Positions 34,245 through 43,016 of a stretch of DNA of 64,000 nt are shown piece after piece. The notes under the pieces are model-generated. The model did no database searches, was not told where the DNA came from, and saw nothing but the letters and a program-made list of their open reading frames with translations. Position numbers and translations under genes: made by a program. How positions within the stretch are numbered: the stretch's first letter is position 1; the number at the start of each line of letters is the position of its first letter. The DNA comes from Citreicoccus inhibens (GTDB lineage: Bacteria > Myxococcota > Myxococcia > Myxococcales > Myxococcaceae), in the NCBI RefSeq assembly GCF_019039035.1, contig NZ_JAHNZT010000020.1, positions 1-64,000 of the forward strand, written 5' to 3'.

Positions 34245-34517
34245 CTAGTTACAAGGCGCGCCGTAGAGCCCGGCGCCGCGAGCCTGACAGGCCGCGTTGC
34301 TGAGGCAGAGCAATCCATCTCCCGTTCAGCAGCCGAGCCGGCGCGCGGGCTCGACTCCGCTCTCGTCCGAGGTCGCGCTGCGAGGGGCACTCGAAACGAG
34401 CGCCGCTGCGTCATTCGACGAGACTTCACTCGCATTGCGCTGCGAGGAAGAAACGTCAGCCATTCCCACCGCGAAGGCGAAACTCACGGCGATTCCGCAA
34501 ACGAGCTTGCGCAGCAT
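34245..34517 (-). CDS. Small Cys-rich exported peptide gene with internal in-frame UGA
   Basis: ATG at 34517 has AAGGAG seven bases upstream. The product starts with a signal peptide (MLRKLVCGIAVSFAFAVGMA), then a Ser/Ala/Glu-rich linker and ARRLGC, where a TGA at 34328-34326 stops it after 63 residues. The same frame continues without interruption for 26 more codons: TGDGLLCLSNAACQARG, then AGLYGAPCN and TAG at 34247-34245. The Cys spacing downstream resembles the C-terminal module of small secreted Cys-rich peptides common in myxobacteria, so the frame after the UGA is real coding sequence. Either a nonsense mutation (for example from TGC or TGG) or programmed read-through/selenocysteine explains it; the former is the simpler view. 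Confidence 0.6.
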
Positions 34518-34734
34518 CTGGGACTCCTTGGGTTGAGTGGCGTCGCGGATGTTACTCCTGGTGTGTCTGGTGTCCAGGGCATCGGGAGCGCCCGGTTGGA
34601 TCTTGATGGGCGGAAGGGATGCCTTGCTCCGGAACGCGGCGAAGCGGTCTGAAATTGTAGTGACTTAATTTTTGAAGTCGCTACAAATTTACCCGCCGCC
34701 GGGCAGGTGGCTGCAGCACCGACAGGAGCGCGTC

Positions 34735-35919
34735 ATGAGCCAGCCGACCGTATTGGTCTCCGGAGCAGGCATCGCTGGACCCACGTTGGCCTACTGGCTG
34801 GCACGGCGTGGGTTTCGTCCCACCGTCGTGGAGCGCGGCGCGGCACTGCGCTCCAGCGGAAGTCCCGTGGACGTCCGCGGGCCCGCGGTGGTGGTGGCCG
34901 AGCAGATGGGACTCATGGCGCGCCTGCGCGACGCGGCCACGCAGGTCTCGGCCCTGAGCTTCATCGAGGAGTCGGGGCGTGAAGTCGGCCGGGTCAACCT
35001 GCGCGCCCTCCAACGTGCGAGCGGCAGCCGCGAGGTGGAGCTGCCTCGGGGCGATCTCGCGTCCATCCTGTATCAGGCGAGCCAGGACTCGGCCGAGTTC
35101 CTGTTTGGCGACTCCATCACCGCGCTGAGCCAGGACGCGCATGGCGTGGATGTCACGTTCGGACGCGCCGCTCCGCGCCGATTCGATCTGGTGGTTGGCG
35201 CGGACGGTTTGCACTCGACCGTGCGTCGTCTGGCCTTCGGCCCTGAGTCGGACTTCGTGCGGCACATGGGGATCTTCATCGCGACCCTGCCGTTGGAACG
35301 ACCGCTCGGTGATGCGCGAGAGGTCATCCTGTACAACACGCCAGGCAGGGCCATCTCGCTCCATCCGTCCCGAGCCAAGGCGTTGGCGGCGTTCATGTTC
35401 CGCGGCCCGCTGGAGGAGGGCTTCGACCACCGCGACACCGAGCGGCACAAGCGACTGCTGACGGACGCGTTCTCGGATGACGCGTGGCGAGTCCCCGAAC
35501 TGCGGCGCTCCATCCACGCCACCTCCGAGCTCTACTTCGATTCCGTCAGTCAGGTGCGCTTGTCCCAGTGGGCGCAAGGTCGAGTCGCGCTGCTCGGAGA
35601 CGCCGCCTCCTGCATCTCGTTGTTTGGCGACGGCTCCTCGCTGGCCATGGCGGGCGCATTCACGCTGGCCCACGCGCTGGCCGCCCACCCGGGTGACCCC
35701 CGCGCGGCCTTCCGCCAGTACGAAGCGGAGCACCGGACCTGGGTGGAGCCCAGGCAGCGCAACAGCGCGCTGGCGGCCTCGCTCCTCGTCCCGGCCACGC
35801 GGCATGGAATCCGGGCGCGGAACCTCGCCACGCGCTTGTGGCCCGTGGCCGCGGTCGCCGGATGGCTGCGCCACAACCTCTCCGAGGTTCGCGCTCGTGC
35901 GCAGGAGTGCCCAGGGTAG
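34735..35919 (+). CDS. FAD-dependent monooxygenase (PHBH/Rdc type)
   Basis: 394 residues. FAD-binding site VLVSGAGIAGPTLAYWLARR (GxGxxG, residues 6-25), followed by VVERG; DLVVGADGLHSTVRR is the conserved DG fingerprint binding FAD and NADPH; GRVALLGDAASCISLFGDG is the GD motif that contacts the ribityl chain. Family members hydroxylate aromatic or polyketide substrates, and some inactivate antibiotics such as tetracycline or rifampicin. ATG at 34735 has CAGGAG upstream. Followed by a TetR regulator gene only 24 bases away, the usual layout for a self-regulated detoxification or biosynthetic enzyme. Confidence 0.92.
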   Translation: MSQPTVLVSGAGIAGPTLAYWLARRGFRPTVVERGAALRSSGSPVDVRGPAVVVAEQMGLMARLRDAATQVSALSFIEESGREVGRVNLRALQRASGSREVELPRGDLASILYQASQDSAEFLFGDSITALSQDAHGVDVTFGRAAPRRFDLVVGADGLHSTVRRLAFGPESDFVRHMGIFIATLPLERPLGDAREVILYNTPGRAISLHPSRAKALAAFMFRGPLEEGFDHRDTERHKRLLTDAFSDDAWRVPELRRSIHATSELYFDSVSQVRLSQWAQGRVALLGDAASCISLFGDGSSLAMAGAFTLAHALAAHPGDPRAAFRQYEAEHRTWVEPRQRNSALAASLLVPATRHGIRARNLATRLWPVAAVAGWLRHNLSEVRARAQECPG

Positions 35920-35943
35920 AGTCTGGCCCATGCGGAGAGACTC

Positions 35944-36585
35944 CTGAGCCCTTCCACGCCGAAGACGCCTCCCGGGGAAGGTCTACGTGAGCGGAAGAAG
36001 CGGGCCACGCGCGCGGCCATCCAACGCGCGGCCCTCCAGCTCTTCACGAAGCAAGGGTATGACCGGACGACGACCGAGGAGATCGCTCGCGCGGCGGACG
36101 TGTCGCTCGGTACGCTCTTCAACTACTTCCCGAGCAAAGAAGCCCTCGTCGGTGACGAGTACGATCCGCTCTTCATCCAACTCCTGGAGTCGAGGCCCCC
36201 CGACGAACCCATCTTCACGGCCATTCGTCAGGCCCTCGAGGCGATGCTCCGCTCCATCCTGGCGGAGGAGGACCGGGGCTTCCTCATGGCCCGAGCGAAG
36301 CTCACACTCGAGGTCCCCGCCTTGCGCGCCGCGTCCCTGTTGGAGCGCGAGAGCAGTGCCCGCCTCCTCCAGGAACTGCTCGCCAAGCGATCCAAGCGCA
36401 AGGCCCATGACTTCGAGCTCAAGGTGACCAGCGCCATCCTCGTCAGCGCCATCTCCGCCGCGCTGGAATCCTGGACCGAGTCTGGCGGCAAGACAGACCT
36501 CATGAAGCTCGTGGGCCGCGCGCTGGAGGTCGCGGAGCAGGGCGCTCGCTTCGAGTCGAGCCCGCCCTCCAAGGCCAGACGCTAG
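35944..36585 (+). CDS. TetR-family regulator with non-standard start codon
   Basis: The helix-turn-helix is clear: RAAIQRAALQLFTKQGYDRT, then TTEEIARAADVSLGTLFNYF, followed by a ligand-binding domain to residue 213. Between the in-frame stop at 35917 and the conserved N-terminus there is no ATG, GTG or TTG; the first is GTG 36100, inside the recognition helix. A CTG at 35944 with GGAGAG four bases upstream is the best candidate start, and CTG 35923 the next. A sequencing error or a loss of start is also possible. Probably regulates the adjoining monooxygenase. Confidence 0.75.
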   Translation: MSPSTPKTPPGEGLRERKKRATRAAIQRAALQLFTKQGYDRTTTEEIARAADVSLGTLFNYFPSKEALVGDEYDPLFIQLLESRPPDEPIFTAIRQALEAMLRSILAEEDRGFLMARAKLTLEVPALRAASLLERESSARLLQELLAKRSKRKAHDFELKVTSAILVSAISAALESWTESGGKTDLMKLVGRALEVAEQGARFESSPPSKARR

Positions 36586-36748
36586 CAGGGCCGGGCTGCG
36601 CTCCGGAGTCGCAATTCCTTCGGCCCTTCGCGTTCCGTCACGACGCATGTGCGCCCGGCCTCGACGCGTTCTCACGTGTCACGAGACGCCGTGCGCTCGG
36701 CTCCCCTGGTGCGCGAAGGCGGTACGTCCGTTGCACTTGCGGCGATTG

Positions 36749-39724
36749 ATGACGACCCTCGCCTCGCACCTCGCGCCCGAATCCCTGACGGAGTCAAACC
36801 CAGACGCACTCGATGCGTCCCTTCACTATGCCTGCCATCATCACCGGATGTGGTCGGAGGAGAGCGTTCTGGATGAGCGGAGCGCCACCCATTTGTGGCT
36901 CTTCCACCGTGCCCTGGAGCTGTTGGAGAACCTTGGCCCCTCGGGAGCCGACCCGCGAGTGGTGGCGGATGCCAGACGCATCGCCGGGTTCTTGAAATTC
37001 AGCGTGACCCCGGACCGCAATTCCAAGCGACCCTGGACCGATAACACCATCTTCCACGACGCCATGGTGAAGGGCCTCTATGACTGCGACTGGTCCAACC
37101 CGTGGATCAGCACCTGCACGTGGCAGAGCCACTTCTACAATCCCGTCACGAAGAAGAGCGTCGACACGTACCTCAATGGCAACAATCCAACCGGGAAGGT
37201 CGCCCCGAACTACGCCGTCCGTGCCATTCAACTGGGGCAATACGAGCGGCTCGCCGTCGAGAATCCAGACATCCGAGACCTGCTCCAGTTCTTCTATTAC
37301 CTCGGCATCGCGCTCCACTACTTCGAGGACCTGACGCAGCCGATGCACGCCCACAACTTCCCCAACGTCATTGCTGGGGCGGAGGACGTGTTCCACAAGG
37401 ACTTCGAGGCGGCGGCACAGACCTACGTCAACACGCTCCCCGAGGCGCTCAAGGTGCGCCCCGGGTCACTGACGCAGGACAACTGCTTCGCGTTCGGCGG
37501 GGACCCGTCGAAGCAGACGCCGGATGCAGGCGTCGCCGCGTGGATCATCGCCGCGGCCGCCAGGATTGGCCACCCCAACTACAATCTGGCGCTGACGGAT
37601 GCCAACCAGCATGACTGGGCCTTGTCGCGCGTGCTCCCGTTCGAGTCGAAGGCGGATCCGCTCCCGCCGAACATCAAAGCGGGCTACACCCTCGACGCGT
37701 TCTACCGAGATCAGAAGCTCCCCATTCCACCTCCGGGCCATCCCAAGCCCGCGGGCTACGCGACCTGGCAGGCGGCCTGTGTGCCCGTCTTCGAGCGGGT
37801 CCTGGTCTCAGCCATCCAGGGGTGCGCGGGGTTCCTCCTGGCGCTGTTCCGTGACTGGTTCCCGATGCTGATGTGGAAGGATGTCGAGCGGACCCGTGCT
37901 CGCTCCTTTGACGACTTCCCTGGCAAGGCGGTGTACCCACAGGACGTCGTCGCCATCGGTTGTCAGACCGTGGCAAAGTATCAATCCGGCACCTTCTCCG
38001 CGGTCAACATCTACACGGGCAAGCCGGACCTGTTCGCGAGCATCGTCCCAGGCTCGGAGGGCTATTACACGGACGCGCTGGGGCGCTACGCCATCGCCAT
38101 CGCGTCGAACCCCGACTACCCCCCCACGCAAGATGCGCTCCCGCCGGTCTACACCTTGGGGCGGCAGTTGCCGGGCAACATTCCGGACATGACGGTGATC
38201 GGGCGTGACGGTGTTCCGCTCGAGAACCAGCGCATGCCGCAGGGGTCCTCCATCAAGACCCAGGGGTTCCCGCCCCTCGACGCGCCGGTGACGCAGACCC
38301 ACGCCATCATCCCGCTGGGGGAAACGCGCGGCATTGCCTCGAGCAGCTCGTTGAACACCAGCCTGGCGTTGTCGGAGCCGACGTCGAACCACCGCTGCGT
38401 TGCGCTGACGGCCCAGGGCAACGGATTCCAATTCCTGTCACCCGGGGTCTACTACGTCACCATCCAGGTCATGACGCCGTGGGTGGCTCAATCCGAGGAC
38501 CCCTTTACGGCGCAGGTCGCGCTCAAGAACGTCACGACGGGCAAGGTCGAGATCCACGAGAGCGTGGCCACGGGGAAGGGCGATGTCGGAATCATCCAGG
38601 TGAGCGGCCTCGTCACGGTGTCAGACACCGGCGAGTCGTACAGGGTTCGCTTTGCCCAGGACTCGGGAAGCTCCTATGACCTCGCGGCCGACACGCGCTG
38701 TTTCGTGCACGTCGTCCAGATTCAAGGGGCGCCCGTCTCGGACCTCGCGTTGTCGCCGCTGAGCGCCCGCCACTACCAGTCCTTCATTCCGGCCCAACGG
38801 CTGTGGGCTTCGAGGCAGGGGAAGGATGGTGGCTTCCTCATCCTGTTGTCGGACTCCTCGGCGAATCGGGCCGTGCAGATCAGCGGCGCGCTGAGGCAGT
38901 TCAGGTTCCTGAGCCCCGGGCGGTACTTCATCCATGCCGCGCTCGGGACGTCGTATCACCGGTCGACGGGAAGCAATCAGGCCGCTGCGATGCTTCAGCT
39001 CGTCCGGGCGTATTGGGACGGGCACAAGGTGGCCAATACCCCGGTCCTCATGAAGCGAGTCGCGACCGCGAACAACAGCATCATTGGCTACGTGCACTTC
39101 TCGGGATTCGTCGACGTCACCACCGAAGACGTCTACTTCCTTCGCCTGGGCCTCTATCCGCTCGGGAGCGGGGAGTCGTTCGGCGTGGGCGGGGACACGC
39201 CGGACCGGCTGGACATCTTCAAGCTCGACGACCCGGATCCGTTGCAGGTGGCGCGCTACGACCTGACGACGATGAATGGCACGACGTTTCTGCCGTACAC
39301 CAACAACATCACCAGCGATCACGCGAAACAGTTGAGCTTGCCGCTGGGGAAGAATCGCTGCTTCACGGTGGTGGAGACGGAGCGGGGGGCCTCCCTTCAG
39401 TTCAATCTCCCAGGGAAGTACTGGGTGGTGGTCTCGCTCGGGATCCCCGTGACGAGCGGCCCGTTGTTCATGGCCCAGTTGGAGCTGCACCAGGAGAACG
39501 CTCCGGGCTCGCCTGATACGCCCCTGCTGGCGACCCACATCTGCCCGACGGGGAACCTGAGCGCGCGGCTGCCAGGGTACATCCAACTGGAGGGCATGGT
39601 GGTCGTCACCGACGTGCTCAAGACCTACTCCCTGCTGTTCTCCCAGACGAGTGGGGAGACCCTCTCGGTGGGTGGAACCTCGCTGGACTTCATCCAGGCC
39701 TTCGCCATCGATGGCGAAGTCTGA
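36749..39724 (+). CDS. Zinc-dependent phospholipase C-like protein with three C-terminal beta domains
   Basis: 991 residues. The first 300 match Bacillus cereus phosphatidylcholine-hydrolysing PLC in order: MWSEESVLDE-THLW (Trp35 and His48, the same 13-residue gap as Trp1-His14), GLYDCDWSNPW (Asp), WQSHFYNP (His), FYYLGIALHYFEDLTQPMHA (His, Asp, His) and VFHKDFEAA (His and Glu). All zinc ligands are present. Beyond residue 520 come three related beta-sandwich domains with phrases FQFLSPGVYYVTIQVM, FRFLSPGRYFIHAALG and LQFNLPGKYWVVVSLG, of jelly-roll (C1q/TNF-like) appearance. No standard signal peptide is seen. The enzyme should cleave phospholipid head groups, possibly lysing cells; delivery route unknown. 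A strong terminator follows. Confidence 0.85.
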   Translation: MTTLASHLAPESLTESNPDALDASLHYACHHHRMWSEESVLDERSATHLWLFHRALELLENLGPSGADPRVVADARRIAGFLKFSVTPDRNSKRPWTDNTIFHDAMVKGLYDCDWSNPWISTCTWQSHFYNPVTKKSVDTYLNGNNPTGKVAPNYAVRAIQLGQYERLAVENPDIRDLLQFFYYLGIALHYFEDLTQPMHAHNFPNVIAGAEDVFHKDFEAAAQTYVNTLPEALKVRPGSLTQDNCFAFGGDPSKQTPDAGVAAWIIAAAARIGHPNYNLALTDANQHDWALSRVLPFESKADPLPPNIKAGYTLDAFYRDQKLPIPPPGHPKPAGYATWQAACVPVFERVLVSAIQGCAGFLLALFRDWFPMLMWKDVERTRARSFDDFPGKAVYPQDVVAIGCQTVAKYQSGTFSAVNIYTGKPDLFASIVPGSEGYYTDALGRYAIAIASNPDYPPTQDALPPVYTLGRQLPGNIPDMTVIGRDGVPLENQRMPQGSSIKTQGFPPLDAPVTQTHAIIPLGETRGIASSSSLNTSLALSEPTSNHRCVALTAQGNGFQFLSPGVYYVTIQVMTPWVAQSEDPFTAQVALKNVTTGKVEIHESVATGKGDVGIIQVSGLVTVSDTGESYRVRFAQDSGSSYDLAADTRCFVHVVQIQGAPVSDLALSPLSARHYQSFIPAQRLWASRQGKDGGFLILLSDSSANRAVQISGALRQFRFLSPGRYFIHAALGTSYHRSTGSNQAAAMLQLVRAYWDGHKVANTPVLMKRVATANNSIIGYVHFSGFVDVTTEDVYFLRLGLYPLGSGESFGVGGDTPDRLDIFKLDDPDPLQVARYDLTTMNGTTFLPYTNNITSDHAKQLSLPLGKNRCFTVVETERGASLQFNLPGKYWVVVSLGIPVTSGPLFMAQLELHQENAPGSPDTPLLATHICPTGNLSARLPGYIQLEGMVVVTDVLKTYSLLFSQTSGETLSVGGTSLDFIQAFAIDGEV

Positions 39725-39749
39725 CAGGACTGTGATGCATTGATGCGTG

Positions 39750-39784
39750 AGGGCCCTCGCCAGCATTCGTGCTGGCGGGGCCCT
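39750..39784 (+). terminator. Strong hairpin terminator with TTCG loop
   Basis: agggccctcgccagca pairs with tgctggcggggccct (15 bp with one bulged T) around a ttcg tetraloop, 26 bases after the phospholipase gene. Confidence 0.75.
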
Positions 39785-39847
39785 GTCGTGGCCAGGGGCT
39801 GACTGATTCCAACGGCCCGCCCAGGCCGTCAACCCTATGCGGCCATC

Positions 39848-40399
39848 GTGCGCCAACGCATCCTTCAGCCCTTGCGCCTGCGCAGTACCTGGTTGGGGCC
39901 CTCGGGTGTGCCGGCCGCGCGCTTGGCCACGGCCTCCATTGGCAAGGACACCCTGGCCGGGGACACCTGGATGTTTGTCTATTTCACCAACGGCAGCGCG
40001 CACAATGTCTGGTCGCGTACGTTGGTGGACAGCACCATGGCGTAGATCGCGCCGCAGTTGTTTCCGCGCGAGACGCTGTCCGAACGCTTGATTGCCCATG
40101 CCCTCGGCGAAGATGGCAGCGACGATGCTGTGTTGACGGCCTGGCTGCGTGACAGCAGCGGCATCGCCGTGGCGGACCTGGAGCGGGAGATCAACGGCGC
40201 CGGCTATGCCATCCGTGAAAACCTCGGCAATCGCCCGGCGCTGCGTGTGTTCACGCTCAATACCCAGCTCCATCCCCAATCGGCCAATGCCTGGGCCAGC
40301 CTGGCTGAGTGCCACGCGGCGCCAGGCGATGCGGCCACTGCCGCCGAGATGTATGCGAAGTCGCGGCAACTGGCCGAGGCCGAGAAGGCGAAGCCGTAA
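39848..40399 (+). pseudogene. Decayed serine hydrolase (beta-lactamase-like) gene end
   Basis: One frame, broken by TAG at 40043-40045, reads RQRILQPLRLRSTW...GDTWMFVYFTNGSAHN...VDSTMA, stop, then APQLFPRETLSERLIAHAL and a TPR-like tail (LHPQSANAWASLAECHA, DAATAAEMYAKSRQLAEAEK). The pattern fits the C-terminal part of a serine beta-lactamase-like hydrolase (PLGLxxT and a late FYFTN strand) with the terminal TPR found in many such proteins. The catalytic SxxK and YxN parts are missing, and there seem to be internal deletions. A remnant, not a functional gene. Confidence 0.55.
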
Positions 40400-40644
40400 C
40401 GCCCCGCCCGCGCCGAGCGTGCCCGGCAGAACCCGGCGGGGTACGTGCACGTAGGGGGCGGGGCGCACGTGCTCGTACCCGATGCGCTCCGTGGCGGTGA
40501 GTTCAACGCCCTTGAGCGAGAGGGCTGGTGAAGCCAGTACTCACAGTCTGACGTGGGCGGTCCGCCCGCACTATCGGCTGGCAACCCAGTCAGCGGTGGG
40601 GCATGGTCGAGGCTCTCTTCTTTGTCTGACCTATAGGGAGCACG

Positions 40645-41613
40645 ATGCTGAGCAAAGTCGGTAAGGGCGCGTCGAGCAATTCTTTGACCGGTTCCCAAGG
40701 CTCTCAGAAATCAGGAACCGCGACCGGTTCAAACGCGGCTCCCACCGCGGCAAGCCCAAAGCAGACCTCGGGGGCGAATCCATCCAAGGACGTGCCCAGT
40801 CATTACGACAGCCACGGTGCCGCCTCGAACTCGGACCCGATGCTGAGCCAGGGGGCGGCTCAGGCGCATGCCAAGACCGTCGTGGCAACCGCTGCCCAAT
40901 CGAAACAGGTCTATGGGGCGTCGCGTCCACTGCCGCCACCGCAGGCGAACAGCAAGGAGTCCCTCCTCGCGTTCCACGACAAGTTGAAGAAGACCTACAG
41001 CGATACTGCGGGGGAGCAGCGATTCTTTGGCCCGGGGGAGTCGAGCCAGGGCGGGGTCTCGAATACCGAGCGTCGTCTGGAGGACCATCTGAAGACGCTG
41101 AATGCAATGCCCTCGACCCACCTCGATCAGGTGGCCGACCGCGCGGTCTTCATTGCGTCAAAGATTGTCGAGGAGCATCTGTTCCGAGATGGGAACGGCC
41201 GAACGGCGCTGTTCTCCATCTACTCGGAGCTGGCCAGCCATGGTTACCGGCTCCGTTTGGATCCGGACCTTCTGCATGCCTTTACGCTCGGTGAGGAGAA
41301 CAAGCAGTCCTTGCCGCCGAACCTGAAGCAGTTGATCACGGCATTCGCCATCAAGAAGCCAGAGGGCACGCTCGCTCATGACATGCCGAAACGTGAGAAC
41401 CAGCTGATCGAACTGGAGGCGACGCGGGTCCAGTTGACCCAGGCGATCAAGCACTTCCAGGCGGCAGGCAAGGACCGCAACAATCAGGAGGAGGTCGACA
41501 GCGCGTGGAAGGGCAAGCGCACCCATGTGCTGATGGTGGAGGATTTCCGGAATGGGCGCATCCAGAAGCACATGGATGCCGTGGCGAAGCGAGACGAGGC
41601 TTCCAACTCGTGA
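40645..41613 (+). CDS. Fic-domain AMP-transferase (probable effector)
   Basis: 322 residues. The Fic motif is EEHLFRDGNGRTALF with His178 to Arg186; it matches HxFx(D/E)GNGR, while the last conserved Arg of the motif is Leu. The N-terminal 100 residues are a disordered Ser/Gly/Thr/Ala/Pro-rich leader (GKGASSNSLTGSQGSQKSG), like the secretion leaders of effectors. Helices flanking the motif (DQVADRAVFIASKIV; LLHAFTLGEENKQSL) fit the fold. No classical inhibitory (S/T)xxxE(G/N) helix was found before the motif and no antitoxin gene is adjacent, so the enzyme may be constitutively active once in its target. Fic enzymes AMPylate hydroxyl side chains of host proteins such as Rho GTPases; the target here is unknown. 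Confidence 0.85.
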   Translation: MLSKVGKGASSNSLTGSQGSQKSGTATGSNAAPTAASPKQTSGANPSKDVPSHYDSHGAASNSDPMLSQGAAQAHAKTVVATAAQSKQVYGASRPLPPPQANSKESLLAFHDKLKKTYSDTAGEQRFFGPGESSQGGVSNTERRLEDHLKTLNAMPSTHLDQVADRAVFIASKIVEEHLFRDGNGRTALFSIYSELASHGYRLRLDPDLLHAFTLGEENKQSLPPNLKQLITAFAIKKPEGTLAHDMPKRENQLIELEATRVQLTQAIKHFQAAGKDRNNQEEVDSAWKGKRTHVLMVEDFRNGRIQKHMDAVAKRDEASNS

Positions 41614-41722
41614 TGAGGTCCCGTTGAGGGCCGCCCGCGGAGGGGCGCGGCGGCCGTCGGTGGTGACATGCAGTGCGTGTGAGCATCAAGCGCCCGCTGT
41701 GTCGTGAGGAAGGGAATCTCGA

Positions 41723-42715
41723 ATGACGAAACGAGTCTTCGTGGCCAGCGAGTTCGCTCCCCTGCGCACCGTGGTGGTCGCGCGCAGCCAGATTCGCATC
41801 TCGGATGCGGGCGTCATGTCGGAGGCGCAGCTCGAAGCGCGATTGGCCATCCTGCCGGAGTCCGAGCGCGTGATCGCGCGTCGCCTGGTGGGGCGAGACC
41901 ATGCCGAGGCGATGCCCGAGCGGCAGAAGGCCTGGGAGGCAGAGCGCCTCGCGTTGCAGTCCGTCCTGGAGAAGCACGGCGTGCGCGTGCTGCTGCCGTC
42001 GCTGCTGACGGAGTCGCAGAAGGAGGCAGGCGGCAAGTTCGGCTACAGCAACTCGTATGTGCGCGACCCGTGGTTCACCGTGGGCGATGTGGTCATCGAG
42101 GGCAGCCTGCGGAGCCTGCACCGCCGGCGCGAAGTGCTCCCGTGTCGCGAACTGTTCGCGCAGGAGGTCCTTCCGTCGGACTGCACCTATGTCGCCGTGC
42201 CGCAGCCCGATGCCGCGCCCATCGACGCGAAGGGGCCTCAAGTGGGTCCGTTCCTGGAGGGCGGTGACACGTTGGTGTGGGGCAAGCACGTGTTCGTGGG
42301 GCAATCCGGGCTCGCCTCGTCGGAGTCCGGGGTGGCGTTCCTGCGCAAGCTGTTGTCGCCGCGGGGCTACGTGGTTGAGCCGGTGCGGCTGAAGAAGAAC
42401 TTCCTCCACCTCGATTGCGCGCTGGGGCTGGTGCGCCAGGGGCTCCTGGTCGCGTGCCGCGAGGCGCTCGTCGATGGCCTCCCCGAAGTCCTCCGTGACT
42501 GGGACTGCATCGAGGTCTCCGAGGATGAGGCCACGCGGCTTGGAACCAACGGCCTACCCATCTCGCCGGACGTCTATGTCACCGACCCCGCGTTCCAGCG
42601 CATCGGCGATGCCATCGCCCGGCGCGGCGTGAAGGTCGAGTACGTGGACTTCACCATCTCACGCGCATTCGGTGGGGCGTTCCGTTGCTCCACCCAGCCG
42701 CTGTGGCGCGAGTGA
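41723..42715 (+). CDS. Amidinotransferase / arginine-deiminase family enzyme
   Basis: 330 residues of the guanidino-group modifying fold: GYSNSYVRDPWF (RDP), FLEGGDTLVWG (EGGD), HLDCALGLV (the catalytic His, in HLD) and FGGAFRCSTQPLWRE with nucleophile Cys322 near the C-terminus. Enzymes of this superfamily move or hydrolyse the amidino group of arginine or related compounds (dimethylarginine hydrolase, arginine deiminase, glycine or inosamine amidinotransferase); the exact reaction is not decided by sequence. A short AT-richer leader separates it from the Fic gene, and it may be an independent metabolic gene. Confidence 0.85.
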   Translation: MTKRVFVASEFAPLRTVVVARSQIRISDAGVMSEAQLEARLAILPESERVIARRLVGRDHAEAMPERQKAWEAERLALQSVLEKHGVRVLLPSLLTESQKEAGGKFGYSNSYVRDPWFTVGDVVIEGSLRSLHRRREVLPCRELFAQEVLPSDCTYVAVPQPDAAPIDAKGPQVGPFLEGGDTLVWGKHVFVGQSGLASSESGVAFLRKLLSPRGYVVEPVRLKKNFLHLDCALGLVRQGLLVACREALVDGLPEVLRDWDCIEVSEDEATRLGTNGLPISPDVYVTDPAFQRIGDAIARRGVKVEYVDFTISRAFGGAFRCSTQPLWRE

Positions 42716-43016
42716 GGCGCTCGGCGCTGGCTCACTGACACGCGTCACTCCCGAAGGGTCCGGCCGCTCGCCCCGGTGCCGCGCGCCGAGAGCATTGACG
42801 GAGGCTGGGGGCCCCTTCTCGCCAATTCCTTTCATGGGCGAGAGGAGAATGTTTGTCACAAGCTCACGACAGCGGGTCGCCCCTGGGTCTCTGCCACACC
42901 CATGGTGGTTCCAGTTTCTTGCGATCCGTGAAGGCCGCCCGAGAGGCTCGGGGTCGGAGGTGGTCCTGGAGAAATTGTGATACGAAGGGATTTTTACCGA
43001 GACCCGGAGGCTCGCT
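42716..43016 (+). promoter_or_regulatory. Intergenic region upstream of repeat lipoprotein
   Basis: About 300 bases without a supported gene. The last 130 bases are less GC-rich (aatgtttgtcacaagc; gaaattgtgatacgaaggga) and probably hold the promoter of the lipoprotein gene. Confidence 0.4.

Noticed and set aside
34245..34517. Selenoprotein as the firm reading of the internal UGA
   Set aside because: The hairpin is at the edge of the allowed distance and lacks a clear SECIS loop; the presence of selenocysteine genes is unknown. Kept only as an option.
40400..40470. Long imperfect inverted repeat (cgccccgccc with gggcggggcg) with an inner acgtgcacgt palindrome
   Set aside because: It lies just after the decayed hydrolase gene; it could be a terminator, but the 45-base interior and GC bias make the pairing possibly accidental.
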